Assembly: GCA_947579605.1 (NCBI GenBank)
Contig: OX388306.1
Span: forward strand, 3,844,001-3,908,000
Direction: 5' to 3'
Source of the DNA: Athripsodes cinereus
Taxonomy: Eukaryota; Arthropoda; Insecta; Trichoptera; Leptoceridae
Length of the DNA stretch: 64,000 nt
Part shown: piece after piece, positions 1 to 12,080 of the stretch
How positions within the stretch are numbered: the stretch's first letter is position 1
Layout: every line of letters starts with the position of its first letter
The notes under the pieces: generated by a model
Told to the model about the DNA's origin: nothing
What the model saw: the letters and a program-made list of their open reading frames with translations, nothing else
Databases searched by the model: none
Made by a program: the position numbers and the translations under genes

Positions 1-10
1 ATCATAATGA

Positions 11-38
11 ATTTTCACTCTGTGAATGTACAAACTTT
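11..38 (+). repeat. Short dispersed motif with TTCACTCTGTGAA palindrome (copy 1)
   Basis: A block reading TTTTCACTCTGTGAATG followed by TACAAACTT. The same block recurs at 15851-15877, and a diverged version with CACTACGTGAAT lies at 40482-40510. The inner TTCACTCTGTGAA is a small imperfect palindrome. The surrounding sequences are not alike, so this may be the conserved end of an otherwise decayed transposon. No family could be assigned. Confidence 0.5.
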
Positions 39-227
39 AGAGTTATTAATTATTGTATTGTTTTTTTTAGTAATTGTTAATGCTTTGGCTAGAAATTGGT
101 GATTTTATTATTGTGTGATGTAGGTATGTTTTGATGTAAATGGCGCTAGCCGTTTATGTAGGAGCTTCAGAACAACATAATCTTGTAACCTAGTTGTGAG
201 TAGTAAACTTTGATTAAGGGCTAAAGC

Positions 228-538
228 CCGGCAACTCTCAAGTACCTTTCTGCGGGTTTGGAGGTACTTTCCTATTGTGTTCTACAAGTCTGTTAACCCA
301 GTGGTCGCCTACGAGTCTCGTCAAAATATTGGTGCAGTTTTGCTTAAGGCCTTGAGGATCGGATCGTGAGACACAACTTGATCTCTTCTCTAGTTGAGAC
401 TCTCAGCCAATAAAGATTTCATAGTAGTGGAGCAATGTGGCAGGACTTCCTCTCTTTGTAGTTAACGCTCTTGGTGGCAGCATCAAAAGCCTTCTGAAGA
501 CGATTGAGAAGAGTTTCGAATAATAAGCATACACGTTT
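228..538 (-). pseudogene. CR1/L2-like LINE reverse transcriptase 3' fragment, decayed
   Basis: On the minus strand a broken frame contains LNRLQKAFDAATKS and then a segment with CHIAPLL, NLYWLRV and KLCL, interrupted by stops. This matches the better preserved copy at 48062-48575, which reads CHITPLLEKLHWLRVG and KLCLIVHKALNK in the same order. In CR1/L2/Jockey-type LINEs this is the region C-terminal to the reverse transcriptase fingers and palm, near the 3' end of ORF2. The fragment lacks all catalytic motifs and is an old 5'-truncated copy. Confidence 0.7.
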
Positions 539-1329
539 CTTGAGTCTAAACAATTATATAAGCTTTATTTGGAATTCAAATTTATTCCGAAACTAGATCA
601 TTATCACAACTAAGTACTGGTATATTGATGGAATAACTTAAATTTTATCCTGAAATTATTTTGTATATATTTCAACTTTCAGATATGCAGATCCGAAGAT
701 CCCTTTAAGTTGAACTGCTCGTTTTGTATTCAATGATGATAGCATTATCGTAATCTCAAAAACCTTTTGTAGTAGCCAGCATTATTTCTTCATTTAATAA
801 TATTCCAAATTTTAAGGCGGCTTATCAGTTGCCGCAGGTATTATTGATATTACAACGGAGCAATTCAAAAAGTCTCTATTTTCTTACGCAAAATAATCTG
901 CGTTAGTCTGAGAAATTGGAAATATTCTAGAAACAGACCTTGAGAATGGATCAGGCAAAACATTCTATGGTTTTAGTTAGTACCTAAATGCTGTCTGTAT
1001 AATGTTAGTTGTACCTAGCATAAAAGGTACAATTGCGAAGAAAATTCAATTTCAAAAGGTCTCCGTTCGATTGTCAAGGGGTTACCCAGAGATACATATC
1101 TTTCACGACTGAAATATTTAAATACCAAAGTTTTCCGAGCTGAATTACATATCTACGAAGTTTTGTCGATTTTTTCAAATCTATATATTGCCTAGTTGAA
1201 TGTTTAGCTTCGACAAAATGTATCTCTTTGATATTGACACTAGTATATTTGTTTAAGGGAACTAATTATTTGTTCGACTATTAATCCATTCGTTCAGCAA
1301 GAAAAAATCAGCATTTAAGTCATTTGCAC
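539..1329. other. AT-rich presumed intron, nothing recognised
   Basis: No coding signature, RNA gene or clear repeat end was found on either strand. Confidence 0.5.
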
Positions 1330-2080
1330 AGCAAACAATGTTTTCATCGGCAATAAATAAAAAATAAGCGCAACACTTGTTTTACAAACAAACTTGTTTA
1401 TATCGGCAAATTAACAAATTTTAACGGCTTAATAAATACTCGCACAACAAAATAATTAATTGACCAGCAGAATTGTTATTTGAGCAGCAGAATTATTATT
1501 TGACCGGCAGAAAATATTAGATAAACAATATTTTTCACACACCGATCTACCTTCGGATCCACATGAAGTTTTTGTAATTTTTTACCAAATTGATGGTGAC
1601 TACGAAAATAATGCCAGTTTCCGATTTGCTATATTAACGAAATATCTAACTGAAATGTCGGAAAACGCTAGTGTCGTTCATTCAGATGCTACAATATAAA
1701 ATCACATAAAAAGATGATACATACAAAGATTTATTATTTGAACAAGATTAAAAATTTAGCTTTCACAAATTTAATTAAAATTAGCTCACGGTTTGCTGCT
1801 CAATTATTTATTTTGCTGGACAAATAATCATTATGCCGGTCAAATAATAATTTTGCCAGTCGATTAAATTTAGAGTTTTACAATATCATATTATTTGCAA
1901 TAGAAATATAATATTCTCGCTGGACATAAGTAGCATATCAACATGATATACATATTTGTCGGCAGAATACATTTTTCTGCTGAACATAACATCAATATTA
2001 TGCTGATCGTTTAAACGATAGCCTTTGTTCAAATAAATTATTTATATCATTATTTTTGCACATCATAATTTTCAGAACAA
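1330..2080. repeat. Inverted pair of short degenerate repeat arrays
   Basis: Around 1457-1520 three head-to-tail units of about 21 bp read roughly TTGACCAGCAGAATTGTTAT, TTGAGCAGCAGAATTATTAT and TTGACCGGCAGAAAATATTA. Around 1793-1868 the reverse complement of the same units appears three times (GCTGGACAAATAAT, GCCGGTCAAATAATAAT, GCCAGTCGATTAAAT). Weaker related words (GTCGGCAGAAT, TCTGCTGAACAT) occur out to about 2000. Inverted arrays of this kind occur as subterminal transposase-binding repeats in some DNA transposons, but no TIR or target duplication could be fixed. Confidence 0.5.
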
Positions 2081-3282
2081 AATCAACAATGTTATTATAC
2101 CTACACAAAAAATATGACTATAAGTTGTGTCGAGATTTTCATTATATTAGCGATTTCTCCCATCTACCACGTCATGTCAAAACAAAACACACAACAACGC
2201 ATATATAACAAATAATTAGAAAAATCATCATATAAACCAAAAAGAGAAAAAAATACACAATCATTTATTTGGACAAATTAAATAAATTTATACTAAATAT
2301 TTAGAAGATATTTCAATGAGAAAACGGTGCACAGGTGTTTGAATTGTAATGTTTGATGGTTAATGTGTTGTTGTTTAAATATGGTTTTGTTGTTGTTTTT
2401 TTTATTGAGTGTAATAAGGTATTGTCATTGCAATGATCAATCGAATTTTTTAACTGTAAAGGAACAACTCTAAAATCCTTTAAAGCAAGAGCTTTGCTCA
2501 GTATAAGTTATAAAAAAGCTTTTGAAGATGACGAATATAAGTTATAAAAAATATAATCGTGTTTATTGAGTGTATTAATTAATGTGTTTTCTAATATTTC
2601 AACAGACAATATTTGAATTCTTTTTTCTAGCTTTTGAATTAAACTATTCTCGAGATAGTAAAATCGTCCAGACAATGTGAATTAGTAAAGAGTAGTTGTA
2701 AAATTTCGCTAAGTAATTGGGATTTCATGGAGTACCTACTTACCTACTAAGTATACAAGTAGATACTCTAAGATGGCAAGTTGAAGGTAAATCATAAAGT
2801 TAAATTCTCCAGAGAATTTTGATTAATCTTCGAACATCGGTTTATTTTAAATTCTTGAATATAAATGACCTATTTTATACAAATGAGAATGTTTTTAACT
2901 CTGGCTTAGGTAAGATTATATGTAGGTATATAACATACAACGCCAACGTAATGTTTGGTAAAATTTATAAAATAGATTTTTCATTGAATAATCTCGTAAT
3001 ATTTTTTCCACGAAACAAGGTAAATAAATTTTAATTTTTAAAATCTTGGTAACATATTTTTAAATATTCAAAAGTAATTTCAATAAAGTTTTAAAATATA
3101 AATTTTAACATACACAGACATTGTCTATCTCGCGGATCGCATTAGCCAAAAGTTATTCATAAAATCCACTCTGTCAATCACCAACAATAATAACTTTATA
3201 AAAGGTTCCCTTTATAAAATTATTATTAAGTTAATGAAAAAAAAAAATATACCTTAATAATGTATCTAACAGTGCGATTATC
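2081..3282. other. AT-rich presumed intron, nothing recognised
   Basis: Homopolymer T and A runs only. A 71-codon frame at 2819-3034 has no recognisable domain, and its composition is that of the surrounding non-coding DNA. Confidence 0.5.
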
Positions 3283-3515
3283 TTCTTCTTCTTCTTCTGC
3301 TTGCAGTAGGTCATTGACCTGTTTGGCCGGAATTTGTTTCCTCTTGCGACGCGCAAGACCAACTATCTTTCCATCTTTTGGGTGGCCTTCCAGGCAATCT
3401 TCGTCCTAGTGGGGTCTCGTTCGCGGCGATGTGGGCTAATCTTTCGCTACTCATGCGGTCCACATGGTCCCTCCAGAACCGTCTTCTCTTTCTGCTCCAC
3501 CGAATGCGAGTGCGA
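3283..3515 (-). pseudogene. Non-LTR retrotransposon 3' end fragment with (GAA)n tail
   Basis: The minus strand reads RRRFWRDHVDRMSSERLAH, then LGRRLPGRPPKRWKDSW, then a frame ending TGQ-stop just before an AAG repeat tail (plus strand CTTCTTCTTCTTCTT at 3283-3298). The W-(R/K)DHV...GRPxKRW(K/L)D pattern is the usual C-terminal end of RTE-like LINE ORF2 proteins in insects. The reverse transcriptase core is missing, so the copy is 5'-truncated. It is GC-richer than its surroundings. Confidence 0.7.
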
Positions 3516-3624
3516 TTATAATATGGTATATTTCACTTTTTGTAATGTTTTAAAAGCATATAATATAAATATAGGTAACAAAACCAAAATAACGAAAATG
3601 GCAATTTCTCGAATATAAGGCATT

Positions 3625-3700
3625 TTGACATAATTCATAATTCACTCGATGTCGGGTGCCTTGCCGAAAAGAAAAAGAAGAAGAAGAAAGAAGAAGACAT
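3625..3700 (+). mobile_element. LINE-type 3' terminus with (GAA)n tail
   Basis: The sequence CATAATTCACTCGATGTCGG GTGCCTTGCCG runs into an AAG/AAGAAG-rich tail. A closely similar end (CATAATTCACTCGATTGAGG GTGCATTGCGATGAAG) occurs at 56268-56310 next to an A-rich tract. The pair suggests a shared retrotransposon 3' terminus. The tail direction is opposite to the neighbouring fragment at 3283-3515, so these are separate insertions. Confidence 0.45.
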
Positions 3701-3934
3701 TTTGACTTGTTGAGTTGTGGAACGAGACCGTCGATATTTACGCATGTATTTACTTAAAATTAAAATTAATGGTTTGTATATCAAACATAAACTTGCAATA
3801 TACTCTAATTCAAAATAGTAGGTGGGTAAAATTAATTGCAAAGAATTACATAAAAAGCAAAAATCCTAAAATGTTTCCTTTTATCAAAGAGAAATGAAAA
3901 TATGTTAATGAAATCAGAACAAAACTAATTTTGC

Positions 3935-4180
3935 TACTACCATCACGGCATATCCTATATGTGGGGTAACCAGCAGACCAGCTAGGTACATATTAGGTAC
4001 AAACATGCAAATCGTTCTCTCCATGCCAATAAAAAAATATACATTCAGGATGGGAGGCAAACCTCATCGATTAATTTAGGGTGTAACTTTTTCAGACACC
4101 TGTCTTTTACAGGATGCTCAAAAAATTGCAGAGAAGAGTGGGAGGTCAATTCTTTGCTGGGTGCTCCACGGTTTGATATA
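3935..4180 (-). repeat. Dispersed repeat C, copy 1
   Basis: Member of the most abundant repeat family in the window. Its landmarks, in plus-strand order here, are CATCACGGCATATCC, a GTGGGGTAGCCAGCAGACCAG-like block, a CATGCAA...CGTGCCAATA block, ACATTCAGGATGGG, CTCATCG, CACCTGCCTTTTACAGGA and finally GAGTGGGAGACCAATTCTTT with GGGTGCTCCACGG. At this copy all blocks are present but diverged. Strand is assigned by placing the (GTA)n/(TAG)n tail seen on other copies at the 3' end. Confidence 0.8.
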
Positions 4181-5954
4181 AAATTTGATATAAAATTTAC
4201 ATATTGCGACATCTCATTACAAAATAAGTATCTACGAATATGTAGGTATCAATATCGATAGGTATCATTTGTTTCTTTTGATCGTTTATTTGTTTTGTTC
4301 GAAACACTTCATTGTTTTACAATTTGAATGTCAAAAATATGTAAACGACTAAGAAAAAAACATGTTTTCTTTTTGTTCGTTCAATGAAGTTACAATTTAT
4401 TTAAATAAAAAATTGGCAACAAACTGCTACAAAGCGAACAAGACTTGTAATACCCAATATAATATTGTAATTTTCATTTTAACCTTTTAAGGTCTATGGG
4501 AATTATTTTTAGGTAAATTAAAACAAGTGTTTCTTTTATCTATAAATTATTAACTATGATAGAGACATTTTTGGACTTATCATCATAAAACCTGATAAGT
4601 TGAAAGTTTTAAAATATTTGCACTAAAACTATATGATGGTGATATCGAAAAAAATATGATAAAGCATTTTTTCACTGTTTTTGCCCCTTTTTGCATTGTA
4701 AATCAGATTTATTCAACTTAGAATTATTGACATTTTGACTAGGTAAATCAAGTCTTGTTTTGTCGTACGTAAAGAGTATTTTTATAGACCATAGAAAATA
4801 TTATGTATTCATTTTTATTTCTAAACCATGATTATTTATTTTCCCTACTTTTTTTTATTTATAATTAATCCATATTTTTGACAATTTGATAGACATGAAT
4901 GTTTAAAATTCTTTTAGAAACCTCACGGTCCTGAAAGGGTTAGTGTACGTAGCTATATTGAAGAAAATTGAAAATATTATACAAGTGACAATATCATTTT
5001 GTTGTTCAATATCAATTGAAACGTATTACATATATGTAGTACTTATAACAAATAGTTTATTGGCAGAGCGATCAAAATTGTGATCGTGATAATAACAAAC
5101 CCTTTTTAAAAAAGTCACATATTTAATAAAATTTCAAAGATATTATAGAATATATTTGAAACAAAAAGTGTCATATTAAATAAGATTTCAATTGAAGAAA
5201 ATATGTCTGTATTCTAATACATTAAACTTTATTTTAAAACTAATATATAAAAAAGTAAGTACTTGTCTCATTTTGTACTATGTGTATTAGATGTTTCTAA
5301 TGTAAATTTGATTTATTGTTTTTCAAACAGTATCCTATAACTAAGCCGCTCATATTTACAACTTGTGATTTTTTTTTAACTATGTAAGCTCTTTTTTTGA
5401 AATCCTCTTTCGGAAGTTGTCTTTGAAAAAAACAAACATCATCAGATGAAAAGTTACTTTTCTCAACAGATCGAAATAATGTGGAAAGAGGTGACCCAAC
5501 TAGAGCGGAATTACTTTTCGATAAAGAGGTTTAATTTTCTATTCTGTAAATACTTCCTAGTTAAACGATAAGAGTTACCTACTTTAGTAAAGAGATGTTG
5601 TGTAAGATCTACTTGACCAAATGATTGAATCAACATTTTCAATAATTTATTGATTATACAATTAGTATCATCTTTTTCTTTGACATTATTCTATTGCTCA
5701 ACAATGTAAAGACAAGGGATACTAAATGGTTATGTAATGAAAGAAGAAAAATACCAACTCTTACAAATTATAATTAAGGGAAAAATGGACCAGGTTGATG
5801 AAAAATATGACATAGAGAAGATTCTCTTAGTCACACAATTTTAGACAATATTGTTATCATCTCGTCATTTTAATATCATTTTTAATCATTTTTAATAAAT
5901 GTCATTTTTTTACCACTTCCATTTCTATTATCTTAACCAATTTTTTTGACAATT
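4181..5954. other. AT-rich presumed intron, nothing recognised
   Basis: No coding signature, RNA gene, TIR or structured repeat was found. Confidence 0.5.
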
Positions 5955-6118
5955 TTATACCATACCATACCATACCATCATGGCATATCCTACAAGTGGG
6001 GTAGCCAGCAGACCAGCTGCATATAAAACATGCAAGCTGTCTTCTCCGTGCCAATAAAAAATCAAGACATTCAGGATGGGTGGCAAACCTCATCGCCGAA
6101 TTTAAGATTTAAAATTTT
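5955..6118 (-). repeat. Dispersed repeat C, copy 2, with (CATAC)n tail
   Basis: Starts after three CATAC units, then CATCATGGCATATCC, the AGCCAGCAGACCAGCTGCAT block, the CTCCGTGCCAATA block and ACATTCAGGATGGG, and fades after CTCATCG. The minus strand has an open frame (MRFATHPECLDFLLARRRQ...) that recurs almost word for word in copies at 14424-14660 and 28275-28442. That is because the repeat itself is conserved, and no known protein domain is visible. Confidence 0.8.
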
Positions 6119-6229
6119 ATACTTTATTTTATATTTTAATATGTAGGTACCTGATTAATGTCACATTCATTTGTATACATGTAATGTATTTATACAGAGT
6201 TTTAATATGTATTAGGCATAGGACGTAAA

Positions 6230-6400
6230 TATCTGTAAACAAATACTCAGAAGTAGAATCACACCGCTGCTCAGCGCCGTAGTCAATAAGATGAAAATAG
6301 CCCTGATTATCGTCAACCTTCGCAGAGGAGACGGCACTTAGTGAGGAACACAATTCCTTCGAGCCAAGAACACAATACAGTTTTATACATGACACGAAGT
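6230..6400 (-). other. Locally GC-richer patch, possible retroelement relic
   Basis: The minus strand contains a 99-codon frame with SSLSAVSSAKVDDNQGYFHL. The patch stands out from the AT-rich surroundings and looks like worn repeat sequence, possibly a LINE 3' UTR. No family was recognised and no splice-bounded exon could be fitted. Confidence 0.3.
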
Positions 6401-6429
6401 ACATAATATTATTCGTTTCTTTAATCAAT

Positions 6430-7288
6430 CACATTTTTGCTATTTACTCCACTTCCTTAAAACGCTGTGGGATTACTATTTGAGTAGGTTAATATTAATA
6501 GTGAATGAAAATGGTGGCCAATTTACCGTTTATTAGTCATTCAACTGTGTCCCTTACAACTAGCTGTCTGCCTACATCACTAACAAAACGAAATAGTAAA
6601 CATATTATGTATCTCTGGTTCATATACGGTATAAGAAGATTACAAAGCTCTTTGATGTTCGAATCTTTATATTGAGGCATTGTGGGAATAATGGAGATGG
6701 TTAGGGAAAGGTAAAAGGCGAAAGCTCGGAAAGCTTCCATTCCATTAGATACTAGATACTTATTTGTAGTAATAATAGAACAGGTTCATCAGGGAATATA
6801 ACCCCGAGCTTTGAGCTAATAACTCTCTCGCTTTAGGTTTACATGTAGCTAATTATTGTTGAAATCAATTTATAATGTAACCGTAATTTTTGTTGAAGAA
6901 TAAAAAAAAACATTTTACTTTGTTAATATCTTAGATGCCTTTTGTGTTATTATTTTCACTTTTTTGTTACAGTTTCCTTGGAAGATAAATAACATCTCTT
7001 TTGACTTGATAAAAAGTATAGTACAATAAAGAACATGTTTTTCTTCTGATATTAAATTATACTCCCACATAATTGTTTGCCAAACACAGTGAATTGGAAG
7101 TTATTTTATCCTTCCAGTATTACCATTATGGTTTTTCTTAGTAATGTGTAAAGATAACAAACATTCTTTTTTTAAGAAACAACTTCAAATTATTAGACTC
7201 ATTTTAGGCAATTTTCACCAAAATTTATTACTAGATATTTGTTTATATATTTTATTTTATTCAATGTCATATACGCGTGAGCCTTTAA
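6430..7288. other. AT-rich presumed intron, nothing recognised
   Basis: Small frames at 6537-6740 and 7144-7326 have no recognisable domains. Confidence 0.45.
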
Positions 7289-7600
7289 CATATTTCTTCT
7301 TCTTCTCCTTGGGCAATAATTATTAGTCCCACATGGTGGTGGGGTCTGCCTTTCTTATTTGGTAACGCCACTTGGCTCTGTCGAACGCATCCTCATGGGA
7401 AACATCACAGCTTCGCATGTCTTGTCTCACTACTTCACGTCATCTGCGCTTTGGCCTTCATCTTGGTCCCTTGCCGGAAACCTTCAATAATTATTTTTAT
7501 TTATTCTACCTCGATACATTGAGCTTTATTGCCTACATACTCAGGTGGTCTCCTGGCCACATGGCTTTACCATCGCAATCTGCTCTCTAGTATTTTAACC
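7289..7600 (-). pseudogene. Non-LTR retrotransposon 3' fragment with (GAA)n tail
   Basis: On the minus strand a frame reads VVRQDMRSCDVSHEDAFDRA and then KWRYQIRKADPTT, followed by the end of the reading frame and an AAGAAGAAG tail (plus strand TTCTTCTTCTCC at 7289-7300). The D-M-x-x-x-...-DR(A/N)KWR...RKADP pattern is the familiar last segment of RTE/Proto2-like LINE ORF2 in insects. Only the last part of ORF2 is present. On the plus strand beyond about 7490 the relation is unclear, and a T-rich ATTTATTCTACC block there may be another LINE tail inserted in it. Confidence 0.65.
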
Positions 7601-10600
7601 GAGATATCCCTTTTCATGTTTGACTAAAACAAAATAAACAATCGTACACAATCACAAATATTATTAACCAAAAATATACAGATATGTGGCGGGCATTGCC
7701 CTTTTAAAAAAAATATTACTGAAGTCTTCGTCATATGGTAGATTTCTCATTTTTTTCTGATGTGCTATCAAATGACCTGATAAAGGCGGGTTGGTGTTTT
7801 TAAATTATCAGGCTACCCATCCTGGATCTATTCTTTTAAATCATTAAAGACAGCACAACCAGTACGTTTATTTAATTATGTTAGCTTACTGCCTTCTACG
7901 CTTTTTAAAAATGCAGTGATGTTGTACCTACTAAGTTATGTAACAGATGTTTCAAAGACAACATAATCTAGTGAAACAGTTTGAATCTAGATGTTAAACT
8001 AAAGAAACTGTAGGCGTCTTACAACCCATAGCATACCAAAATTAATAATTTGTCATAACCAGCGAAGATTTATGTGCTATATTTGCAACACTGCAATAAT
8101 TAATACTACTGAATATAATATGAATGGAGTAATTCAGTAATGTGTTAAACCATAAACAGAAAAATGGTGCTATGATTCAATTAAATCTACTTTTTGACAC
8201 GATCGACTGCCGGAAATTAGATTTTATTTACTCAGAAGTGTGGATGTTTCTTTTATTTAAACTATTCTAAATTAATTGATCACAACGATTTGATTCCGAT
8301 ATATGAGCAGGAATACTGGGTTCACACTAGAAATCGATCCCACAAACCCTTTGTGGACGTGGATTTAGAAAAATATTCAGTAAAATTTTTGGAACCATGC
8401 TTAGAAATGCAATAGGTATACTTACTATGAAATTTCTAAGACACCTTCCACGTAACGAATAAGACACATAGAAAATGTCATCCAGCAAAACAGCTTTTTT
8501 TATCTCCTGTAAAGTATTGTATCATCAGAAGTTTCATGAATTCTCCGACAATGTGCTTATTAATAATATTGTTACCATACCTTTTATATACCTACACAAA
8601 TAATACGTAGTAGAGCTTTCATGTAATTATTACACCTATGTGGTTGAAGGGCGTATAGGTAAACCATACTACTTTAAGCCGGTCGGCGATGTTTTAGTAG
8701 TGGGATTTGAACGATATACGTAAGTAGCTCATTAACTAGTCATACCCAACTCAAAAAGCATACATCTATGTACGTAACAGTAGCCAATAAAGGAAGATAC
8801 ATAGGTACGTGATACAAACTCACGTATGTAGGTAGTTGTTATAACATCAAGTTATCGTAGTGAATAAATATAAGCATATCCTTGGCTATGGTCTTTCTCT
8901 TTAGTTTTTCAGATACAATTGCATTCCGATGTTAGACTCTACGGAAAATACTGGTTTTCACATCCTTTTCTATAATAAAACACCTCCTATAGGCCTAAAC
9001 ATTTTCAATTAGATGGGGGTATGCCATCTATCTGATTGTCATTAATTTTCATTGGCTTATAGGTAATATGCTCTGTTTATGCATTCGAAGTTCACTGTTT
9101 TTTCGTTGATTTAATATATAAAACTTTAACTTTAAATTAACTTACGCTACATTGAATTTGAAAATACGATACTCTCTCAAATTATGGAGAAAAAAAAATA
9201 TGTTTATCTTTTTTGCATGAAAAAAGCTATACACACTTCCGGCCATAGTTGATCGGACGCTGGCTGGCGCAGTCGATATACGATATTATTATTTGTTGAA
9301 AAAGCTATGAACTTTGGTAAATGAGAACCCTGTGAAGACCCGTATTATTGAATTTGAGAATATTTGCTTCGGGTACACCAAGGATATTTGATTATTCATT
9401 CACGATTTGGGTAAACATTTGAGAACGTGTAAGCCCAAATAATAATAATAATAATAATATCGAATCTTTGACCTCGACTTAATACTAATTTAATTTACTA
9501 AACAACTATTAAGAATTGGCTTGTTGTATTTGCACAATAATATTACAATTAAACATTCTATCAGTTTAGGTAAATACTCATCCAATAAATTGGATTCTCT
9601 GTAAAGCAGGAAAGACGATAAAAGCAGTGTGTTGGGATATTTTGAGAGTATTTTCGATGATAATTGGTCAAAAGCATCACTGCTTTTAAGGCAAAAGGTT
9701 TTCATGAGCCCAGAGGAGTAATTTTCACAATTTACTATTCTTGTAATAAAAACATTTAAGCGACAGGAATCTTGTCAAAAGAGTTAAGCCTTTCATTCTC
9801 AATAGAACCTATAAAAAATAATTTATCTAGAAATTACCAATAAATTAACTATTTTGATCATTGTCAAAGTGTCTACGTATATATTATTGTGATGCCAACT
9901 TAGTATCTGATGATATTATCTCTCCATAATTAAGTTACGTTCTCACCTCGGTAATGATATAGCAAAAGGGTATAACTGTCATTTTTTCCATTTTTGACTT
10001 TTGTTCCACAAAATGTCTATAATAGTACATTCCATAGTATGGCAAAAGGATAGAGCTGTTACTGCGCTAAAATAGTGAGATTGTTCCAGATATATCCAAA
10101 TGCCATATGAAAAAGTAATTTTCACTAACATGGCAAATAGTTAGAAATGGGTCCTATAGGTCCTATAAGAACATTATTTTCTGGTATTCTGATTTAACAA
10201 AAAGTTTAATCACTGAAGTTTTACGCATATGACACTTACACAGGTAGATAGAAATTTTCGTGGGTGTAACTCCGTTTTACATCGAGCTTTAAGGCTTTTC
10301 TAAAGTAATAACATTGTCCATTAGAATAACTTTGAAAACAGAGTACAGCGTTAAGAATTTTACCACCAAACTCAGGTCGTTCAGATAAGCAGCTACAAGG
10401 GCTGCTAGAGATAAAGTTTACAAATCTCAGCAAAACCCTTTGTTGAATAAATCTGCCCTGTGGCAACAATGTATTGTTTCCGGAATCGTATTTGGTCGCA
10501 TGAAGAACTTTCTAGAAATGGTATATAGAGATAAGTAGATTCATAGAACCTATCTACTACAAAACTTGCAAGGATTTCAGTATAACATTTTATTTTGTTT

Positions 10601-10734
10601 GGTTTAAATTATCCGATTTCCTTGAGGGGACGAAATTTCTGATAAAAAAGATTTATGTTTATATTACTTACATACTTATTTTTTTTACTGTAGTACGAAA
10701 ATTATGATAAAGTATTTTTACTTCTTGAATAGGA
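7601..10734. other. Presumed intron without recognised genes; (AAT)n at 9438-9462
   Basis: The only clear structure is an AAT microsatellite. A loose repetition of TATGGCAAAAGGATAGAGCT-like words occurs near 9958, 10038 and 10130. A 77-codon minus-strand frame at 10236-10469 is slightly GC-richer than its surroundings but matches no family I know. Confidence 0.45.
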
Positions 10735-10803
10735 TCCCACACATCCTGAATAATATGGAGAGGATGACTATCGCGTGATTGGTCTGCTGGCTACTCCGAA
10801 AAT
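10735..10803 (+). repeat. Dispersed repeat C, truncated copy 3
   Basis: Only the ACATCCTGAATAAT, GGAGAGGATGACT and GGTCTGCTGGCTACTCC words remain, in the order expected for the 3' third of the family. Confidence 0.55.
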
Positions 10804-11069
10804 ATCATGATAATAAAAATAAACAAAAAGAGATTAATAACTCATATTCCGTATTTGCACTATTATTTTACTCTTAGCCTCTACAGAGACAAAGATTAAG
10901 AGAGATTTCATATCATTTTCATGAGTAGTTCTTGACTCATCTATATTTTTACAGCTTATATTTTATATTAATGATGACCTTTATATGTATAATAATGCAT
11001 GATGGCTTTTCTGACAATACTCAAAATGCAGTGATTAACAAAAATTTTCCTAGTTTCTAATTTGACTCT

Positions 11070-11240
11070 TCTTATTATTTATTTATTTATTTTATTCTTC
11101 ACTGTACATTGGTTACAATATAACATAATAAAATAGTGTCATAAAAATAACAATTACATAATTCAATGTACAGGAGGCGAGTTAATCGCTAAAATGCGAT
11201 GTCTTCCAACTAACCCTTCTTACACAGTTTCCAATTCTGA
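11070..11240 (-). mobile_element. LINE 3' UTR fragment with (AAAT)n tail
   Basis: Begins with an ATTTATTTATTTATT tract and ends in a GC-richer block containing GGCGAGTTAATCGCT, GCGATGTCTTCCA and ACTAACC. The same architecture, a T/A-rich tail and then GCGAGATTATCACT, TTTCTTCCATCTAACC, is seen at 36410-36555. The shared distal block implies one retroelement 3' UTR family in minus orientation. Confidence 0.5.
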
Positions 11241-11366
11241 AAGGTCATCACTTTATTATTGTAGATAAATTAGTCAAATATTGCACATGAGAATGATCGG
11301 ATCCCTGCCAAAACCTTGTCGTGCGTATAATAAAATAGAAATGGTAATAGTACAAATTTTTGACAA

Positions 11367-11546
11367 CAACCATTTTTTGTTAAAGATATATCTGGGTTTT
11401 TGTTATAAACCCAAATACAACCCTACACACCTAATACACTTAGCTAAAAGCTTGTGCCGTGAAAGGGAAGTTTGCGGCACCTGAGATCGAACCACGGACC
11501 CTCTGTTCTGGAGGCCGAGTCTCTACCTCCAGGCTACAGACGAACT
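11367..11546 (-). mobile_element. tRNA-derived SINE A, near full length
   Basis: On the minus strand it starts TAGCCTGGAGGTAGAGACTC, a tRNA A-box-like start, followed by a B box in GTGGTTCGATCTCAGGTGCC. It continues through TTTCACGGCACAAGCTTTTA, TTGTATTTGGGTTTATAACA and AACCCAGATATATC. The same unit is full length at 54095-54262 on the plus strand. Partial copies lie at 20145, 24158, 44325 and 50380. RNA polymerase III transcription from the internal boxes is the family norm. It is not a functional tRNA gene because the cloverleaf is not maintained. Confidence 0.85.
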
Positions 11547-11633
11547 AAATAATACTAGGTTATTTCCACAAAGTTACTACTGCTAAATCAATAAATAATA
11601 GTTAGTTGAAAGAGATCGCGCCTTTGCGATAAA

Positions 11634-11740
11634 CTACTACTACTACTACTACTAACATACCATCACGGCATATCCCACAAGTGGGGTAGCCAGCAGACCA
11701 GCTGCATGTGAAAAACATGCAAGCTGTCTTGCAATAAACT
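11634..11740 (-). repeat. Dispersed repeat C, copy 4, with (CTA)n tail
   Basis: Seven CTA units precede CATCACGGCATATCCCACAA, GGGGTAGCCAGCAGACCAG and CATGCAAGCTGTCTT, after which similarity stops. On the minus strand this is a 3'-anchored copy ending in (TAG)n, showing that the family has a simple-repeat tail like a retroposon. Confidence 0.85.
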
Positions 11741-11811
11741 CATCCTCTGTATTGATTGTTTTTCTCTAGGAAATTGTTTTTATTTATTTTAATAAATAAA
11801 TTAATAAATTT

Positions 11812-12080
11812 TTTACTACTACTATTACAATTACACCATCAGGGCATATCCCACTAGAAGTAGGGCTGCCAGCAGACCAGCTGCATTTAATAATCATGTA
11901 AGCTATCCTCTACATGCCGATATAAAATCAAGACATTCAGGATGGGTGGGAAATCTCACCGTTGAATTTTAGATGTAAAATGTCTTAATACTTTCAAACA
12001 CCTGCCTTTTCCAGGACACTCGAAAACTTACCAATAAGAGTGGGAGACTAATTCTTTACCGGGTGCTCTACGGGATGATA
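11812..12080 (-). repeat. Dispersed repeat C, copy 5, near full length
   Basis: All blocks run from CATCAGGGCATATCCCAC through GCCAGCAGACCAGCTGCAT, ACATTCAGGATGGGTGG, CACCTGCCTTTTCCAGGAC and AGAGTGGGAGACTAATTC to GGGTGCTCTACGGG. The preceding TACTACTACTATTAC is the worn (TAG)n tail. The length of about 260 bp is the best estimate of the complete unit. Confidence 0.85.

Noticed and set aside
3283..3700. One LINE with two tails
   Set aside because: The two GAA-type tails point in opposite directions and the sequence between is not continuous coding, so they are separate insertions.
10236..10469. 77-codon minus frame as a host exon
   Set aside because: It is slightly GC-richer than its surroundings, but there are no convincing splice borders and no recognisable family.
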